Below, piece after piece: positions 54,155 to 64,000 of a stretch of 64,000 bases of DNA; the stretch's first letter is position 1, and every line of letters starts with the position of its first letter. The notes below the pieces were generated by a model. It was not told the DNA's origin and did not search any database. It worked only from the letters and a program-made list of their open reading frames with translations. Position numbers and translations under genes: made by a program. The DNA is from Dichetophora obliterata. Lineage: Eukaryota; Arthropoda; Insecta; Diptera; Sciomyzidae. The stretch spans positions 19,192,068 to 19,256,067 of the forward strand of contig OY986440.1 of the NCBI GenBank assembly GCA_963920525.1, given 5' to 3'.

Positions 54155-55849
54155 TTAGCTAACGGAGCGCAACAAAACTTCAATTTCCGTGTGGTCAAAA
54201 TTTAGAAACCACAATTTAATATTTTTCAAAAATATATATAAATTTCTTAACAATTGTATGTTAACGGGGAGTTTATTAAACAATCTGTAGGATAAGATTG
54301 AAAAGAAATTTTGGTGGTGAGTAGTGCGAAAAGTAGGTACCGTTACAGCAACGCCTGCATTCCTCCGAAGGTTATAATTTCCAAATATTGGGCTTTGCAT
54401 GTACCCACTCCTTTTAAAGAATATTTTTAGGACTTAATAATAGTATAAATGTCTTACCGGTAAAATCATTAAACGTCTAAAAAGGTCAATTGAAGATGAG
54501 AATCGATTGGCATTGCAAATTTTTCTTAGTACTGCTTTTTGTAGTATTAACAATGGACTAATTTTTTGTTGATAGGCACCTCTCCAACAACTTATCCCAT
54601 ACTGAAGTTTTGAATGAAATATGCCATAATATATTTCAAGCAGTAAGTTAAAAGAGCAGATTTGTTTTAAGCGATAGAAACATCTAACTGATGAAAGAAG
54701 GTATTTTTTCAACAAGGAAGTGTGTTCAGACCAGTTCATATTATGATCAACAGACACACCAAGGTATTTATAGCATAGCATCTTCTCTACAGTAAAGCAA
54801 TTTGCACTGCATAGTGTGTTGCTATTATAAGTAGTAGGGATTTGTAACGTACACGTTTGTATGCTAAATCGACAGCAGTCGTGTCCATGAAATATAATAT
54901 CAATGTCTGGATTTACCACACCATGTATGCTAAAATACATTATCTTTGTCTTGCTGCTTACAATAAGCCTATGCTCCGCGAACCAAATTCTTAGCAGATG
55001 AACATCGTGATTGATATCTGCAACCATATTTAAGGGATTGACAGATCCAAAGCCTATTGCAAGATCATCTGCGAAAGCTGTAACGTTTCCTCTAAAATTT
55101 TGTGAAAATAAAGAATTAATGTATATCAAAAATAGTACAGGGCCAAGGACAGATCCTTGGGGAACACCTAGATTGACACTACGGGGGTTACTAAATTCAT
55201 TACCAACTTTAACCATTTGCGTTCTGCTTGTTAAATAAGAACTAAACCAATCAAAAATAAAGCCCCGGAAGCCTGCGTTATGCAGTTTATTTATTAGGAT
55301 TTTATGATTAACCATATCGAATGCCTTGGTGATATCAACAAAGAGACCAGCACAGCTTCTTTTATTGTCAAGTCCTTTGTAGATTGAAGAACAGAAATCG
55401 AGAAGCGCTTCTTCAGTTGAAAGACTTGTTCTAAAACCGTACTGACAATCACTGAAGAAGTTTTGTTTTTGAAGAAATGATATTACTCTCGCCTTAATTG
55501 CTTTTTCGAAAATTTTCGAAACTGAAGATAAAAGAGAAATTGGTCTGTAGTTGTTTTTATCTTTTTTGTTGCCTTTTTTGAAAAGTGGAATAACTATTGA
55601 GTTCTTAAGATGGCTAGGAAAGGTTCCAGTTAAAACACTTAAATTAAAAATGTGCTTTAAAATATCAACTATATTAAGTGCAATATTTTTTAAAATGTTA
55701 TTTGAAATTTCATCACAACCACAAGAATTGGAGTTATCCAAGGTCTTAATAATTCTTATCAGCTCAATTCCAGATATATTTTCAAAGTAAAAACTATAGC
55801 TCGAAAGATTTTCCACAGGACATCGAAAATTATCATGGGTATCACTCAC
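54155..55849 (-). pseudogene. LINE I reverse transcriptase
   Basis: A 471-codon frame (55849-54434) with 'NSCGCDEISNNILKNIA', 'NNYRPISLLSSVSKIFEKAI', 'CQYGFRTSLSTEEALLDF', 'LFVDITKAFDMVNHKIL' (first Asp), 'LGVPQGSVLGPVLFLIYINS' and 'AFADDLAIGFG' (FADD, plus 55064-55075). Thumb with 'CYKYLGVSVDHNMNW'. A frameshift near 54430 leads to the tail frame 54400-54155 ('YNLRRNAGVAVTVPTFRTTH', 'LSYRLFNKLPVNIQLLRN'). The C-terminal pattern is of the CR1/Kiri kind. The RT core is intact in sequence. Confidence 0.88.
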
Positions 55850-56022
55850 AAAAGAAGTTTCCCCAATTGATGCAAAGTAATTATTTAGTACGTAAGCAAC
55901 TTCTTTGAAATCAGTTATGTTGTTGTTTCCATTACTAATAACAATCTGCTCTGTTTGATTTGTGATGCCTCGGTTTAAAATACTGTTTATGACTTTCCAC
56001 TCTTTCTTAGGGTCTTGTTGTG

Positions 56023-56775
56023 CTATATAAAGCTGGTGCAGAAAAAATTATTCCTACATGAATTTATTTCGGTATTTAAATTTTTACAAAGGTTGTTATA
56101 GCGTTTCTTAAGTCTAAGATTTAGAGGATGTTTCCTGCATTTCTTTCCAAGTTTATTTTTTTTCCTAATTTTTTTAACTACATAACGAGTAATCCACGGT
56201 TTCAGGTTTCTTTCTGAGTTTTTCAACACAGTTGTGCAACTGGAGCTGTTTATATAATTATTTAAAATATTTAAGAAAATGCCATATGCATGTGATACAT
56301 TTTGTTCAGCGTTAACCGATTCCCAACCTTCAAAGCGCAGTGCAGAGTTAAGTTTTGAAAAGTTTATTTTAGTTATACTTGAGGGAGGTAATTGATAAAC
56401 ACGCGCTTGGAACCCTAGACTCAGTAAGATTCCCGATAAACAGTGATCAGTTATGCGAAGGTCAAGGTTAATGCCATAACAAAGGTCAGTTGTTATCTTA
56501 GCGAATCGCCCAAATATGTGGTCTAGACAAGTTCCTGATTCAGGTCTAGTCGGCTCATTAACAAAGGAAATGAGTCCATGTTCAGCTAAAAGAGCTAGGT
56601 AGGAATCTGAAAATTTATTTGTATTTAAAATGTCCAAATTGAAATCTCCTAATAAAATAAGATTGCTCGTATGATCATTATGCAAAAATATTGAAAAATC
56701 GTCCAAAAATAATTGAATTGGTTGCGAATGAAATCTGTAAAGACAAACAAATTTAAACGTTTCACCATTTTATTA
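56023..56775 (-). pseudogene. LINE I endonuclease, C-terminal part
   Basis: 'NLILLGDFNLDIL' (GDFN motif), 'SGTCLDHIFGRF' and 'LDLRITDHCLSGILLS' (terminal Asp-His) show the second half of an APE-type endonuclease. A basic linker follows ('KKIRKKNKLGKKCRKHPLNL'). The first half is lost by 5' truncation. A frame break of about 170 bp (56022-55850) separates it from the RT frame, where in-frame homology is hard to follow. Confidence 0.85.
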
Positions 56776-57867
56776 ATAAAATTCCATAATAATAATTAAA
56801 AACATTTACAAAAATAAATCAAAATTAATGCAACATGTAATAAAATAAAATAATAATGAAATGCAACACAATTTACTGGTGTGCATATTAATGTGTTTTT
56901 TTTTACTAGAAATGTTATTTATTTTAAATTTTTGAGTTACAAAATTATTTTGTTTAAAAAAAAACATTAAATTATCAGATTTATGAAACGGTGAAAAAAC
57001 TTCGCTTAGGTCGTGTGTCCAACGACAGGAATGAGGGTTACAGGAATTAAAAAAATCACTTTTCCGCATGTTTTTATCATTTATTTGCTAACTACTCTAA
57101 TATGTTATACTCAATTTCGTTTTAGTTTATGACTAACTGAATACACAATTGGTTCCAGAAATGACAACTTTTTTTGTTTTATATATTATTAATATAACAA
57201 ATAAGTTTAGTTTTGTACTTAAGTTTTGCACTCAAACCCACTGAAGCATATTTGAAACTTGAATACAAGTAGTGTAAAAAGACACTGTGTGAGCGCGCTC
57301 AAACGGTACTTGTCACTTATTTTTGCTTAATAAAAGGCGCGAAATTCAAAAAGTGATAAAATCGAGGGACGAAAAGTTTGTAGAGATGAAACATGTTAGA
57401 AAATTGTTTATAATTATTTTGATCTTGTCATCTAGAATATGTAGAAATAAAAATTGCGGAAGGTACACTCTTTGAACTGTTATAATTTTGATCGAAGACA
57501 GGTTACTGGAATGACATTTAAGGCTTATTTTGGTCATTTTCACCTGCAAAATTAATTATTTATTGACCTGTTACTACATAAACTTCAAGAATAAAACCTT
57601 TTAAGTATGCTGGAGTATTTTAAGGGGAGCTGCTCTTTTTAGAATATTTTTTAGATTTTTCTTTTAATCTAAATATTTATTTTGGCACTCTACTAATTTT
57701 ATACATTAATGTGTACTTATTGTAGTATACAAAAATGTATATATTTTTTTTAACGCAGATATTGCGGAGATATGGCCAACTGAAGGCAACCCTGCTTAAA
57801 ACTGGTTGACATGATTTCTCACCACTGAAACGTTTGAAACCATTATTTAAAATTCTTATTAATATAT
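56776..57867. other. AT-rich interior of the Tc1-type span
   Basis: No gene recognised. The minus-strand frames at 56806-57069 and 57346-57549 have no known motif. Confidence 0.45.
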
Positions 57868-58078
57868 AAGTAAGACTGCGTTACTTAATGCATTTATGCA
57901 ATGCATCAGTGTGTTTTATTGTGAATTGGCCAGAAGCTTATAAACCAAAACTGCAAAACTATGCTATCTTCAAGGGTATCAAAAGAGTTGCGCAGTTTTC
58001 ATAATTGAACTTAGCACCAATTCAAAATAAAGCACACTGATGCATTGCACAAATACATTTAGGAACTCAGCTTAACTT
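57868..58078. mobile_element. ~210-bp palindromic MITE
   Basis: Arms at about 57868-57936 and 58010-58078 are inverted copies: 'atgcaatgcatcagtgtg' at left and 'cacactgatgcattgcac' at right, extending into 'ttattgtgaattgg' and 'ccaattcaaaataa'. Non-coding. Boundaries are approximate. Confidence 0.6.
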
Positions 58079-58227
58079 GCTATGTATGGCAGGTAGCAAA
58101 ATCAAGTATTTTGGCGGAGTTTTTAATTTTTCAACCCTTTTTTATGTTAGGTCGTACCAAAAAAGGTTAAATATTAACGGATATTTATAATTTTACTACG
58201 GACTATAAGTTAACATGTGTACAATAG

Positions 58228-58910
58228 GCTGGGTCGATTTGCAAACCTATGTTGCCTGGGTGATTTTCGGATCGGGCATGAAAAGTTATTTAAAAAAAAA
58301 GAGGGCGATAGGGGTGAACTTTACCCTATCACATCTTCAATTTTCTGAATTTTTTCTTTAGGAATTTTTTTAAAAAAATGTTGGTATGCAAACGACCACA
58401 GCTAGAACAAAACTGATGCCAGAAATGAAATCTTCGTAGCCGATTCAACCTAAAACCGGTCTCACATTTATACGTTTTTATACATAAATGTATCGTAAAA
58501 AATACCTAAAGAAAAATTTACAAAATTCAAGGTATAATATTTTTAGAATTCGAGTCATTCATTAAATTTTTTAATATAAAAAACTTCGGAGGACCACCAC
58601 ACGAACACATGTTGCGAATATAAAGTGGATAGCTTCAGTGGTTCAGCCGTGACGGTCAAAAATACATACGCACCAATGTTAAGATTATACCTTGAATTTT
58701 GTGAATTTTTTTCTTTAGGAATTTTTTACGAAAATTTTTGTTTAAAAACGTATAAATGAGAGACTGGTATTAGGTTGAATTGGCTACGAGGATTTTATTA
58801 CTGGCATCAGTTTTGTTCTATCTGTGCACGTTTATGTACAAAAATTTTTTGAAAAAATTCACAAAATTGAAGATGTGATAGGGTAAAGGTTCCATACAAA
58901 TCGACCCAGC
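58228..58910. mobile_element. 683-bp foldback MITE, GCTGGGTCGATTTG ends
   Basis: Perfect 14-bp TIR (58228-58241 and 58897-58910). Long inner arms are also mirrored: 'ccctatcacatcttcaattt' at left against 'aaattgaagatgtgataggg' at right, then 'agaacaaaactgatgccag' and 'acgtttttatac'-type blocks. The middle includes 'gtggttcagccgtgacggtc'. Non-coding. The target duplication is not clear. Confidence 0.7.
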
Positions 58911-59730
58911 AGGTTGAATAGTTTTTTCGTAATCATGTCAACGAGATCGAGAAAGTTGTTTCGAGAAAAACGTATTTAAAGTGTTTAAGTTGCTAGTGAT
59001 GCCATCTGGATGCGCCTACTAAATAAGTATATTATAAATTTTTTTCCATCTCGGCGAATTAAATAATATGTTGTATACCATTTCTAATGGCATCTAATAT
59101 ATAAAATAAGGTTCTCTAGAAAATTGGTTTTTTGAAAATATAGATCCAGACTGCCTCCTTAACTGACGGTCTTAGAGGTTGGCTCAGAGTTAGGGTCAGA
59201 TTTTCATGAGGTGATACTGTTTTTTTATCACTCAAAACTGTAAGGACATGTAAATGGTCACTTTTGGCGGAATTGCCCATTATGGTTCGATGAAATATAT
59301 GTTTTTTTTTTTCTTTTAATAATATTTTTTCAATGCAAAGAACTATTTTATGCACAGTTTTGGGTAAATTTAGTTCTAAATTGTGCATATTAATGCGCAA
59401 GCTCTTTAAAATGTCATTTGTGATTGCATTTTCAGAATTTCAATACATTATTATTTTATATTAACTTTAATAGTTAAACTTGACAAAATTATATTAAACT
59501 TGAAAAATATGCAATAATAGATTGAATTAAAACGATCGAAATGTCTTAAGTTACAACAACCATTTTTAAAGATACTAAGTTTTGTAATAATTTTCTTTTA
59601 AAATAGATTTTTACTAAACGAAAAATTTAAATGACAAGATAATTTCAAAAAAAGAAAACCAAAAAATTAGCAATACATAGATTTGAAAATGTTAGAATAT
59701 GAGGTGAGTTCAAACTTTTGGCAGGCAGTG
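58911..59730. other. AT-rich right interior of the Tc1-type span
   Basis: No gene. The minus-strand frame at 59116-59400 has no recognisable domain. Confidence 0.45.
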
Positions 59731-59732
59731 TA

Positions 59733-60789
59733 TATACATGTAAATATCAAAATCAATAACAAAAAACTTCGGTATGAGATTGTATGAAGTTAACGCTAAA
59801 ACTGAAGTGGAGAAGTTTAAGACGGAGATTTGTTGAAAAGCAGCAGTTAAGTGGCTCTAATACGAAAACGCAGCAAATCAACAACTTATAAGAACAACCA
59901 TGCCATAATAATATGAGAACAGATGAAAAAAAAAGAAACAAATAACAGAAAAATTTCATTAAATCCAATGAATCGAAATGATTTGAAGAGTAAAATTTTT
60001 TCGATTGGCATTTAAAGTGTTAGACAACAACAACAACGAACGACATTAAGACATGACATCGTATAGGGGCAGATATTCAGGTGACAAGTAATAAGAAAAA
60101 AAATTCTAGTACGGAAGAATCTTTGGCTAAGTCAAAGTTAAAATACCCTACAGCCGTGTATTTAAGTGTATTATACATAAGATATGGGAGTTGCATTAAC
60201 ATTAATAATTAAAGTTGCGTTGCATTAATACATTTTGTTTGTTACTTTTTTTTTTTTATTTGAGTGACTATGTTTTTCGATTTCATTATGTGTGTTCGTT
60301 CACTTTACTTATTTACCTAACATTCCTTCCGTCGCAGAATACGCCATTGTTTAACCCATCTCGATCACTGAATTCTGCGTTTACTTGTGAGTGCTTTTCA
60401 TGTCTTCCTTGTTTTTTATATTGATGTTAACATGCTCATTATCTGCATCTAAAGCTGAAATTATAGTCGAACTTACATGACTACAAAACCCATTGTCACA
60501 GCGTATCAATTTAGCTGCAACCTAACGACCAAACAACAACCCCATTAAATATGCCACAACAACAACAACAATAAAAACCTAGAAACCCTCTTTTTCAGTT
60601 GTAATACAAACTAAATCCTTTTTTAATCCTTTGGTTCGTTTTTTAGTTTCATTTTCCAGTTATCAAACAATTGTTAACCCTTTCGGCATAACTGTTGCCA
60701 TAAAGCACCACATCCGTTTGTTTGCCCCTATTTCTTTATTTATTGAAACTTATAAAGTATATGATGCGTTTGTCGTTGTAAGACTTGCG
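59733..60789. other. spacer with (CAA)n tracts
   Basis: No gene. CAA tracts at about 60025-60040 and 60555-60575. The left part of the frame 60631-61011 is non-homologous leader. Confidence 0.5.
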
Positions 60790-61690
60790 GCGAGTCATAT
60801 GCGATGGAAAAACTATGACGTCTCAAAGCATGACAGCAAAGCCGGGGGAGGCGTCTTTTCAATGGATCTGGACATCAGAACCTCGTTTATACTGCCAGAT
60901 CATTGCAGCGTCTTTCAGACTGAAATTATGGCCATTTATAGAGATGTGGAATGGCCATTTATAATATCACCAACAGCCCTCTTAAATATCGATCGTCTCT
61001 TAATGAGATAGCCGATAAGTTCGGTATTCATCTGGTCTGGGTACCAGGGCATAGGGACATTCCTGGAAATTGCAGAGTGGATAAGCTCGCTAGAGAAGGT
61101 ACAACGGTAACGCTGCTGCCTGGCATGGAAACATTGGGCATGCCACTTGCATCATGCAAGCTGCCTCTGAGGCAACATGCCACGGAAATGGCTAATTTCA
61201 GGTGGAAGCATAGCACCACCTCTAACACTGCTAGACAGATGTGGCCTAGTTTTGCTGAAAAACGTACGACGAAGCTCACTCAAGTGGCAAGGAAAGATCT
61301 CTCCATTCTGATGGGCGTTATAGCAGGGCATTGTCTTATAGGTAGGTATGCTTTAAGAATGGGGGTTCATGCGAATGACTTCTGCAGGATTTTCAGGGAT
61401 GAGAAAGAGGAGGAGACGGTATCGTATTACGTCTGTTCATGCCCCGCTCTATCTCGCAGAAGACAAAACATCTAAGTAGCCTCTTTTTTGATAATCTCAG
61501 GGATCTTGTGGAGGTAGACGTTAAGCGTCTACTCCTTTTTATTATTACTACAGGGTAGTTCCATGACAGTGCTAAGGAGATCAGGAAGGGAGGAGTTGAT
61601 CCCCTGTGGTATCACAACGTGCCAAATATTTGGTCCATGTGGGCCGGTCTTTGATCGGCCGCCACCTTAACCTAACCTAGGCTTTGATTC
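60790..61690 (+). pseudogene. LINE 3' fragment: RNase H and zinc-knuckle
   Basis: The RNase H start is in frame 60631-61011 with 'DSKAGGGVFSMDLDIRTSFI' and 'HCSVFQTEIMAI' (Glu). After a shift near 60955 the frame 60951-61475 has 'SPLKYRSSLNEIADKF' and 'LVWVPGHRDIPGNCRVDKLA' (W-V-P-G-H, second histidine/acid region), then 'GVIAGHCLIGRYALRMG' and a CCHC-like 'CRIFRDEKEEETVSYYVCSC'. The 3' UTR ends 'gatcggccgccaccttaacc' + 'taaccta'. RT and endonuclease are absent. Colinear with 41695-42060, and related in layout to the LOA element at 31.5-34.5 kb. Confidence 0.82.
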
Positions 61691-61744
61691 GAATCACTGT
61701 TAGAAGCAATTCTAAGAAATCCTTACAACATTTGTAATTTATAT

Positions 61745-62192
61745 TGTACTAGCTGATTCCGGAGCTGTGATGAGCTAAAACTGGTAGTAGTATGCTTTTA
61801 GTATGCTACGAGGTCCGACCAAAGACTTGAAAGCTGGTACCACGGGCAGTCGGTAGCCCCTTGGCTTGCGCCAGGTTGACTGATTGGGTTGGCCCTTCGG
61901 GGAGATTCGTGGTGGCTGTGTGTTTATCACCTATATCGCGGGTAGAGCTGCTCAGCTCGGTGTAGGTTTGCATTCTCAAACCGGGTGCCGTACCCCAGAG
62001 CACGGAAGAGGTTTTAGATAGGCCTCCACCCTTACCAAGGGTTGCGACATGTCATCACAACATTTAGCTAATTTGGTACCTTTGAACCCTCAAAGGGGCG
62101 TTGGTCGACGCAATATTTCGGTCCCACGCTATGGAGCACCGTAGAATTAAGCCTACACGGCAGGTGTCTACGTAAAACACATTGGATTTCTG
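61745..62192. other. GC-rich segment of unknown origin
   Basis: Much more GC-rich than its flanks ('gcgccaggttgactgattgg', 'cggtgtaggtttgcattctc'). It lies between two similar head-like phrases, 'tgtactagctgattccgga' (about 61746) and 'tgtactaggtgatatccgga' (about 62191). It may be the 5' UTR of an R1/LOA-like LINE inserted in a dispersed repeat, but no protein homology is visible. The minus-strand frame 61806-62003 is not convincing. Confidence 0.35.
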
Positions 62193-62912
62193 TACTAGGT
62201 GATATCCGGAACGATGCTGCCACGCCCCCTTGTCCAACCCCCATAAAATGTTATCAATAAAACTGTACGTGTAAATTTAGGTCGAATACTGAATTTCGAG
62301 GCCATGAAACGATAATTTTAGCCATAAATTTTGATTCATGTTTTTTCACATAAATTATTTCCTAAATAACACTTTAGAAAAAATATATTTCACCAAAAAA
62401 AAAATCAATAGGGAGTACCATTCCAGTTGTTTTGATGAAAAAAACTTTACTGGAAGAATTTTTGTTAATGAATGCTATGTCAAATGAAAGATAGTCAAAA
62501 ATGCAATTTTCACGTGTTTTTTATTTTTTCAACAAGAACAACTTTTGAGTCAGTTTTTGACTAAAAAATCAATATTTTGGAACTTTTTAGAAAAAAGTGT
62601 AAAAATATATACACCGACCTAACGGTACACTGTCAAGTGCTTTTATTGAGAAATGAAATATATTTGAAAACAGCGGAGATATTTGCAACGAAAGTCAAAA
62701 CTTTGATTTTCATGTCGTTTTTTCTCATTCTTTGGTAACGATGTTTTATGAAAAAGTCGTTGTACCAATAATTTCTTTAATTTTTAAAATATGTCAATGC
62801 ACTTAAATGCACTTAAAATAAATACCAAATTCGAGCGAAATCCGTCGAGCCGTTTAGATTTGTACAAAGGTCAAGCAAACAAACAAACAAATTAGTTTTA
62901 TTAATATAGATT
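62193..62912 (+). repeat. dispersed repeat with head and tail, copy 2
   Basis: Head 'actaggtgatatccggaacg' then 'atgctgccacgcccccttgt', one 145-bp-type unit, and a body colinear with 14201-14870 ('cataaattttgatt', 'agcggagatatttgc', 'gaaaaagtcgttgta'). The tail is 'gcgaaatccgtcgagccgtt' then '(aaac)n' and 'ttattaatatagat'. This copy seems complete and defines the ends of the family. Confidence 0.7.
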
Positions 62913-64000
62913 TGCGACGATATTTTTGCTAGAAGAAACTCTAACACAGGCACAAAACTTCTACTATTACATCGAATACATCGAGAAGTTTATTTTCAGC
63001 ACTGGAGTTTAACAACCAGAAGGTAGGTTATGTTTCACTTTTAACCATGCTGACGTCAGCAGATAAGTGGGTTGGTAATAAAGACGCTTGTAATTGAAAG
63101 GTTGTGGGTTTAAATTCAACAGCAGGCAAAACTTTTTTAACCCTTGATGTGCATCGTTAATCGAATCGACTAACAATGATTACATTTTTTGTGTTTTAAT
63201 AATATTTTTATTAAAAATACCCAATTAAAAAAAACAAATTAATGTAATTTTTGATTTGTTAAATATATAAAAAATTTAAAAAAAAAACCTTAACATTATT
63301 TCATATTAGTTCTGGTATTTTTGAGGTAAGTTTAATTAAAAGTTGGTATTAGTCGTTTTGACTAGCAAAGCTCTTACACATGGTTTTAAATAGCGATGTA
63401 CAGCCAGGGTTAGATTTAATACGAGTATGAATGTTATTTTATTAAGGAAATTATATAAAAAAAATTTCCATTTATTTGACACCAATAACATTCATACAAT
63501 GAATTTTTGAGTATAATCGTTACCTTAAGGCAGTATTCTAGTTTAGAGACCCTATGTTATTTCGGGCCTCTTTTGACGATCGCTAAAAAAGAACAAATTA
63601 ATATTTTTACAATCCATTTCTTTACAATTTATGTATTCATATCTTAAGAGTTTACAAAAAAATTATGGTGATGTAGAGTTGGGGGGGGGGGGGGGAAGAA
63701 ATACCATGTTCATCTTGACACGATTTCAAACCTCGTGTGATATTTTTATTGGAACCCCCAGAAGAGTGACAGAGTGTAGATGCAGGTGTGTACGAGATAG
63801 ATAACCCCCTGCTCACAAATCAATAAAAATGCTAAAATTTTGTAATTTTGTTCATATGCTTACCTTCGGACACTGTACTAAAAATGAGCGTGGTCACCTT
63901 ATAGTTACGCCCACTTTACAAAGGATAAGAGTGGAGTGAAGCAAAGTGCGCCAGGTATAACCTGAATTGAGCTGAAATTTTGGCAGTCGATTGGTTTTGA
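62913..64000. other. AT-rich spacer with G15 tract
   Basis: No gene. A run of 15 G at 63681-63695. From about 63810 phrases such as 'cacaaatcaataaaaatg' and 'acgcccactttac' resemble 450-660 at the left edge of the window. Confidence 0.5.

Larger units (their letters stand above)
53665..56775 (-). mobile_element. LINE family C, long copy (I), with poly(A) tail
   Basis: Minus strand, about 3.1 kb. It starts inside the endonuclease ('YRFHSQPIQLFLDDFSIF') and contains endonuclease C-terminus, RT and C-terminal domain, then a ~490-bp AT-rich 3' UTR. It ends in a T17 run on the plus strand (53665-53681), that is a poly(A) tail, with AATAAA (plus 53689-53694) just upstream. It is the same family as the fragment at 20985-22495. 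No target duplication was found. Confidence 0.85.
53068..59730. mobile_element. Tc1/mariner-type termini enclosing nested elements
   Basis: Left end CACTGCCGCCCAAAAGTTTG (53068-53087) and, reversed, right end CACTGCCTGCCAAAAGTTTG, with the match continuing through 'AACTCAC'. TA lies on both sides (53066-53067, 59731-59732). The 6.66-kb span includes LINE I and two MITEs. After removing those about 2.7 kb remain, in which I recognise no transposase. It is either one element or two termini of separate related copies. Confidence 0.6.

Noticed and set aside
63681..63695. G15 run as a regulatory quadruplex
   Set aside because: A lone homopolymer in spacer DNA; simple-sequence slippage or an assembly artefact explains it.
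1..64000. LTR retrotransposons or endogenous retroviruses
   Set aside because: No pair of direct LTRs, primer-binding site, gag or integrase motif was seen. All RTs have non-LTR patterns.

Overview
The window is AT-rich eukaryotic DNA, most likely from a dipteran fly (probably a cyclorrhaphan such as a tephritid, muscid or calliphorid; I cannot name the species). The support is the many (CAA)n runs, the short AT-rich spacers, and the mix of Tc1/mariner, hAT, MULE, LOA-type, RTE-type and CR1/Kiri-like elements plus a tRNA-derived SINE. I recognise no host protein-coding gene, tRNA or rRNA gene. Almost every long open frame belongs to a transposable element, so the window looks like intergenic or intronic transposon-rich DNA.

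Layout. 1-1760: degenerate minisatellite-like sequence and a tandem array of ~145-bp units on the minus strand. 5298-5672 and 18117-18470: two copies of one tRNA-derived SINE. 6241-9410: candidate MITEs and a ~155-bp tandem repeat. 11463-12291: a foldback-like element. 12305-14200: a decayed LINE (minus). 15179-18004: a nearly complete RTE-type retrotransposon (plus). 20825-24536: an element with terminal inverted repeats (TIRs), holding two LINE fragments, a minisatellite and a foldback MITE. 25362-26052: a hAT-type MITE with an 8-bp target duplication.

27141-42060 is the centrepiece, a stack of insertions whose boundaries can be read almost to the base. A Tc1-like element (27426-41309, TA target) sits in a decayed non-LTR fragment. 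It is split by two 5'-truncated LINEs (27994-38558 and 39099-40844). The first LINE is split in turn by a 6.8-kb TIR element (28661-35481, TAA duplication) and by a hAT element (35655-37386, 8-bp duplication). The 6.8-kb element has ~835-bp inverted arms around an almost intact LOA-type LINE (31505-34465). The hAT transposase has a short intron that carries a near-perfect 78-nt hairpin. With target duplications counted, the pieces add up to the 13,884-bp span.

43218-49410: a minisatellite with a hairpin, a broken MULE transposase (minus), a deleted hAT with an exact 8-bp duplication, and an RTE-like RT fragment (minus). 53068-59730: paired Tc1/mariner-type termini enclosing a 3.1-kb CR1/Kiri-like LINE (minus, with poly(A) tail) and two palindromic MITEs. 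60790-62912: an RNase H LINE 3' fragment, an unassigned GC-rich stretch, and a dispersed repeat whose inner part recurs at 14.2 kb.

The genes do not form a cellular pathway. The coding capacity is endonuclease, reverse transcriptase, RNase H and DDE/hAT/MULE transposase, mostly inactivated. The least damaged frames are the RTE endonuclease and RT, and the LOA RT-RNase H frame, which has a single stop.
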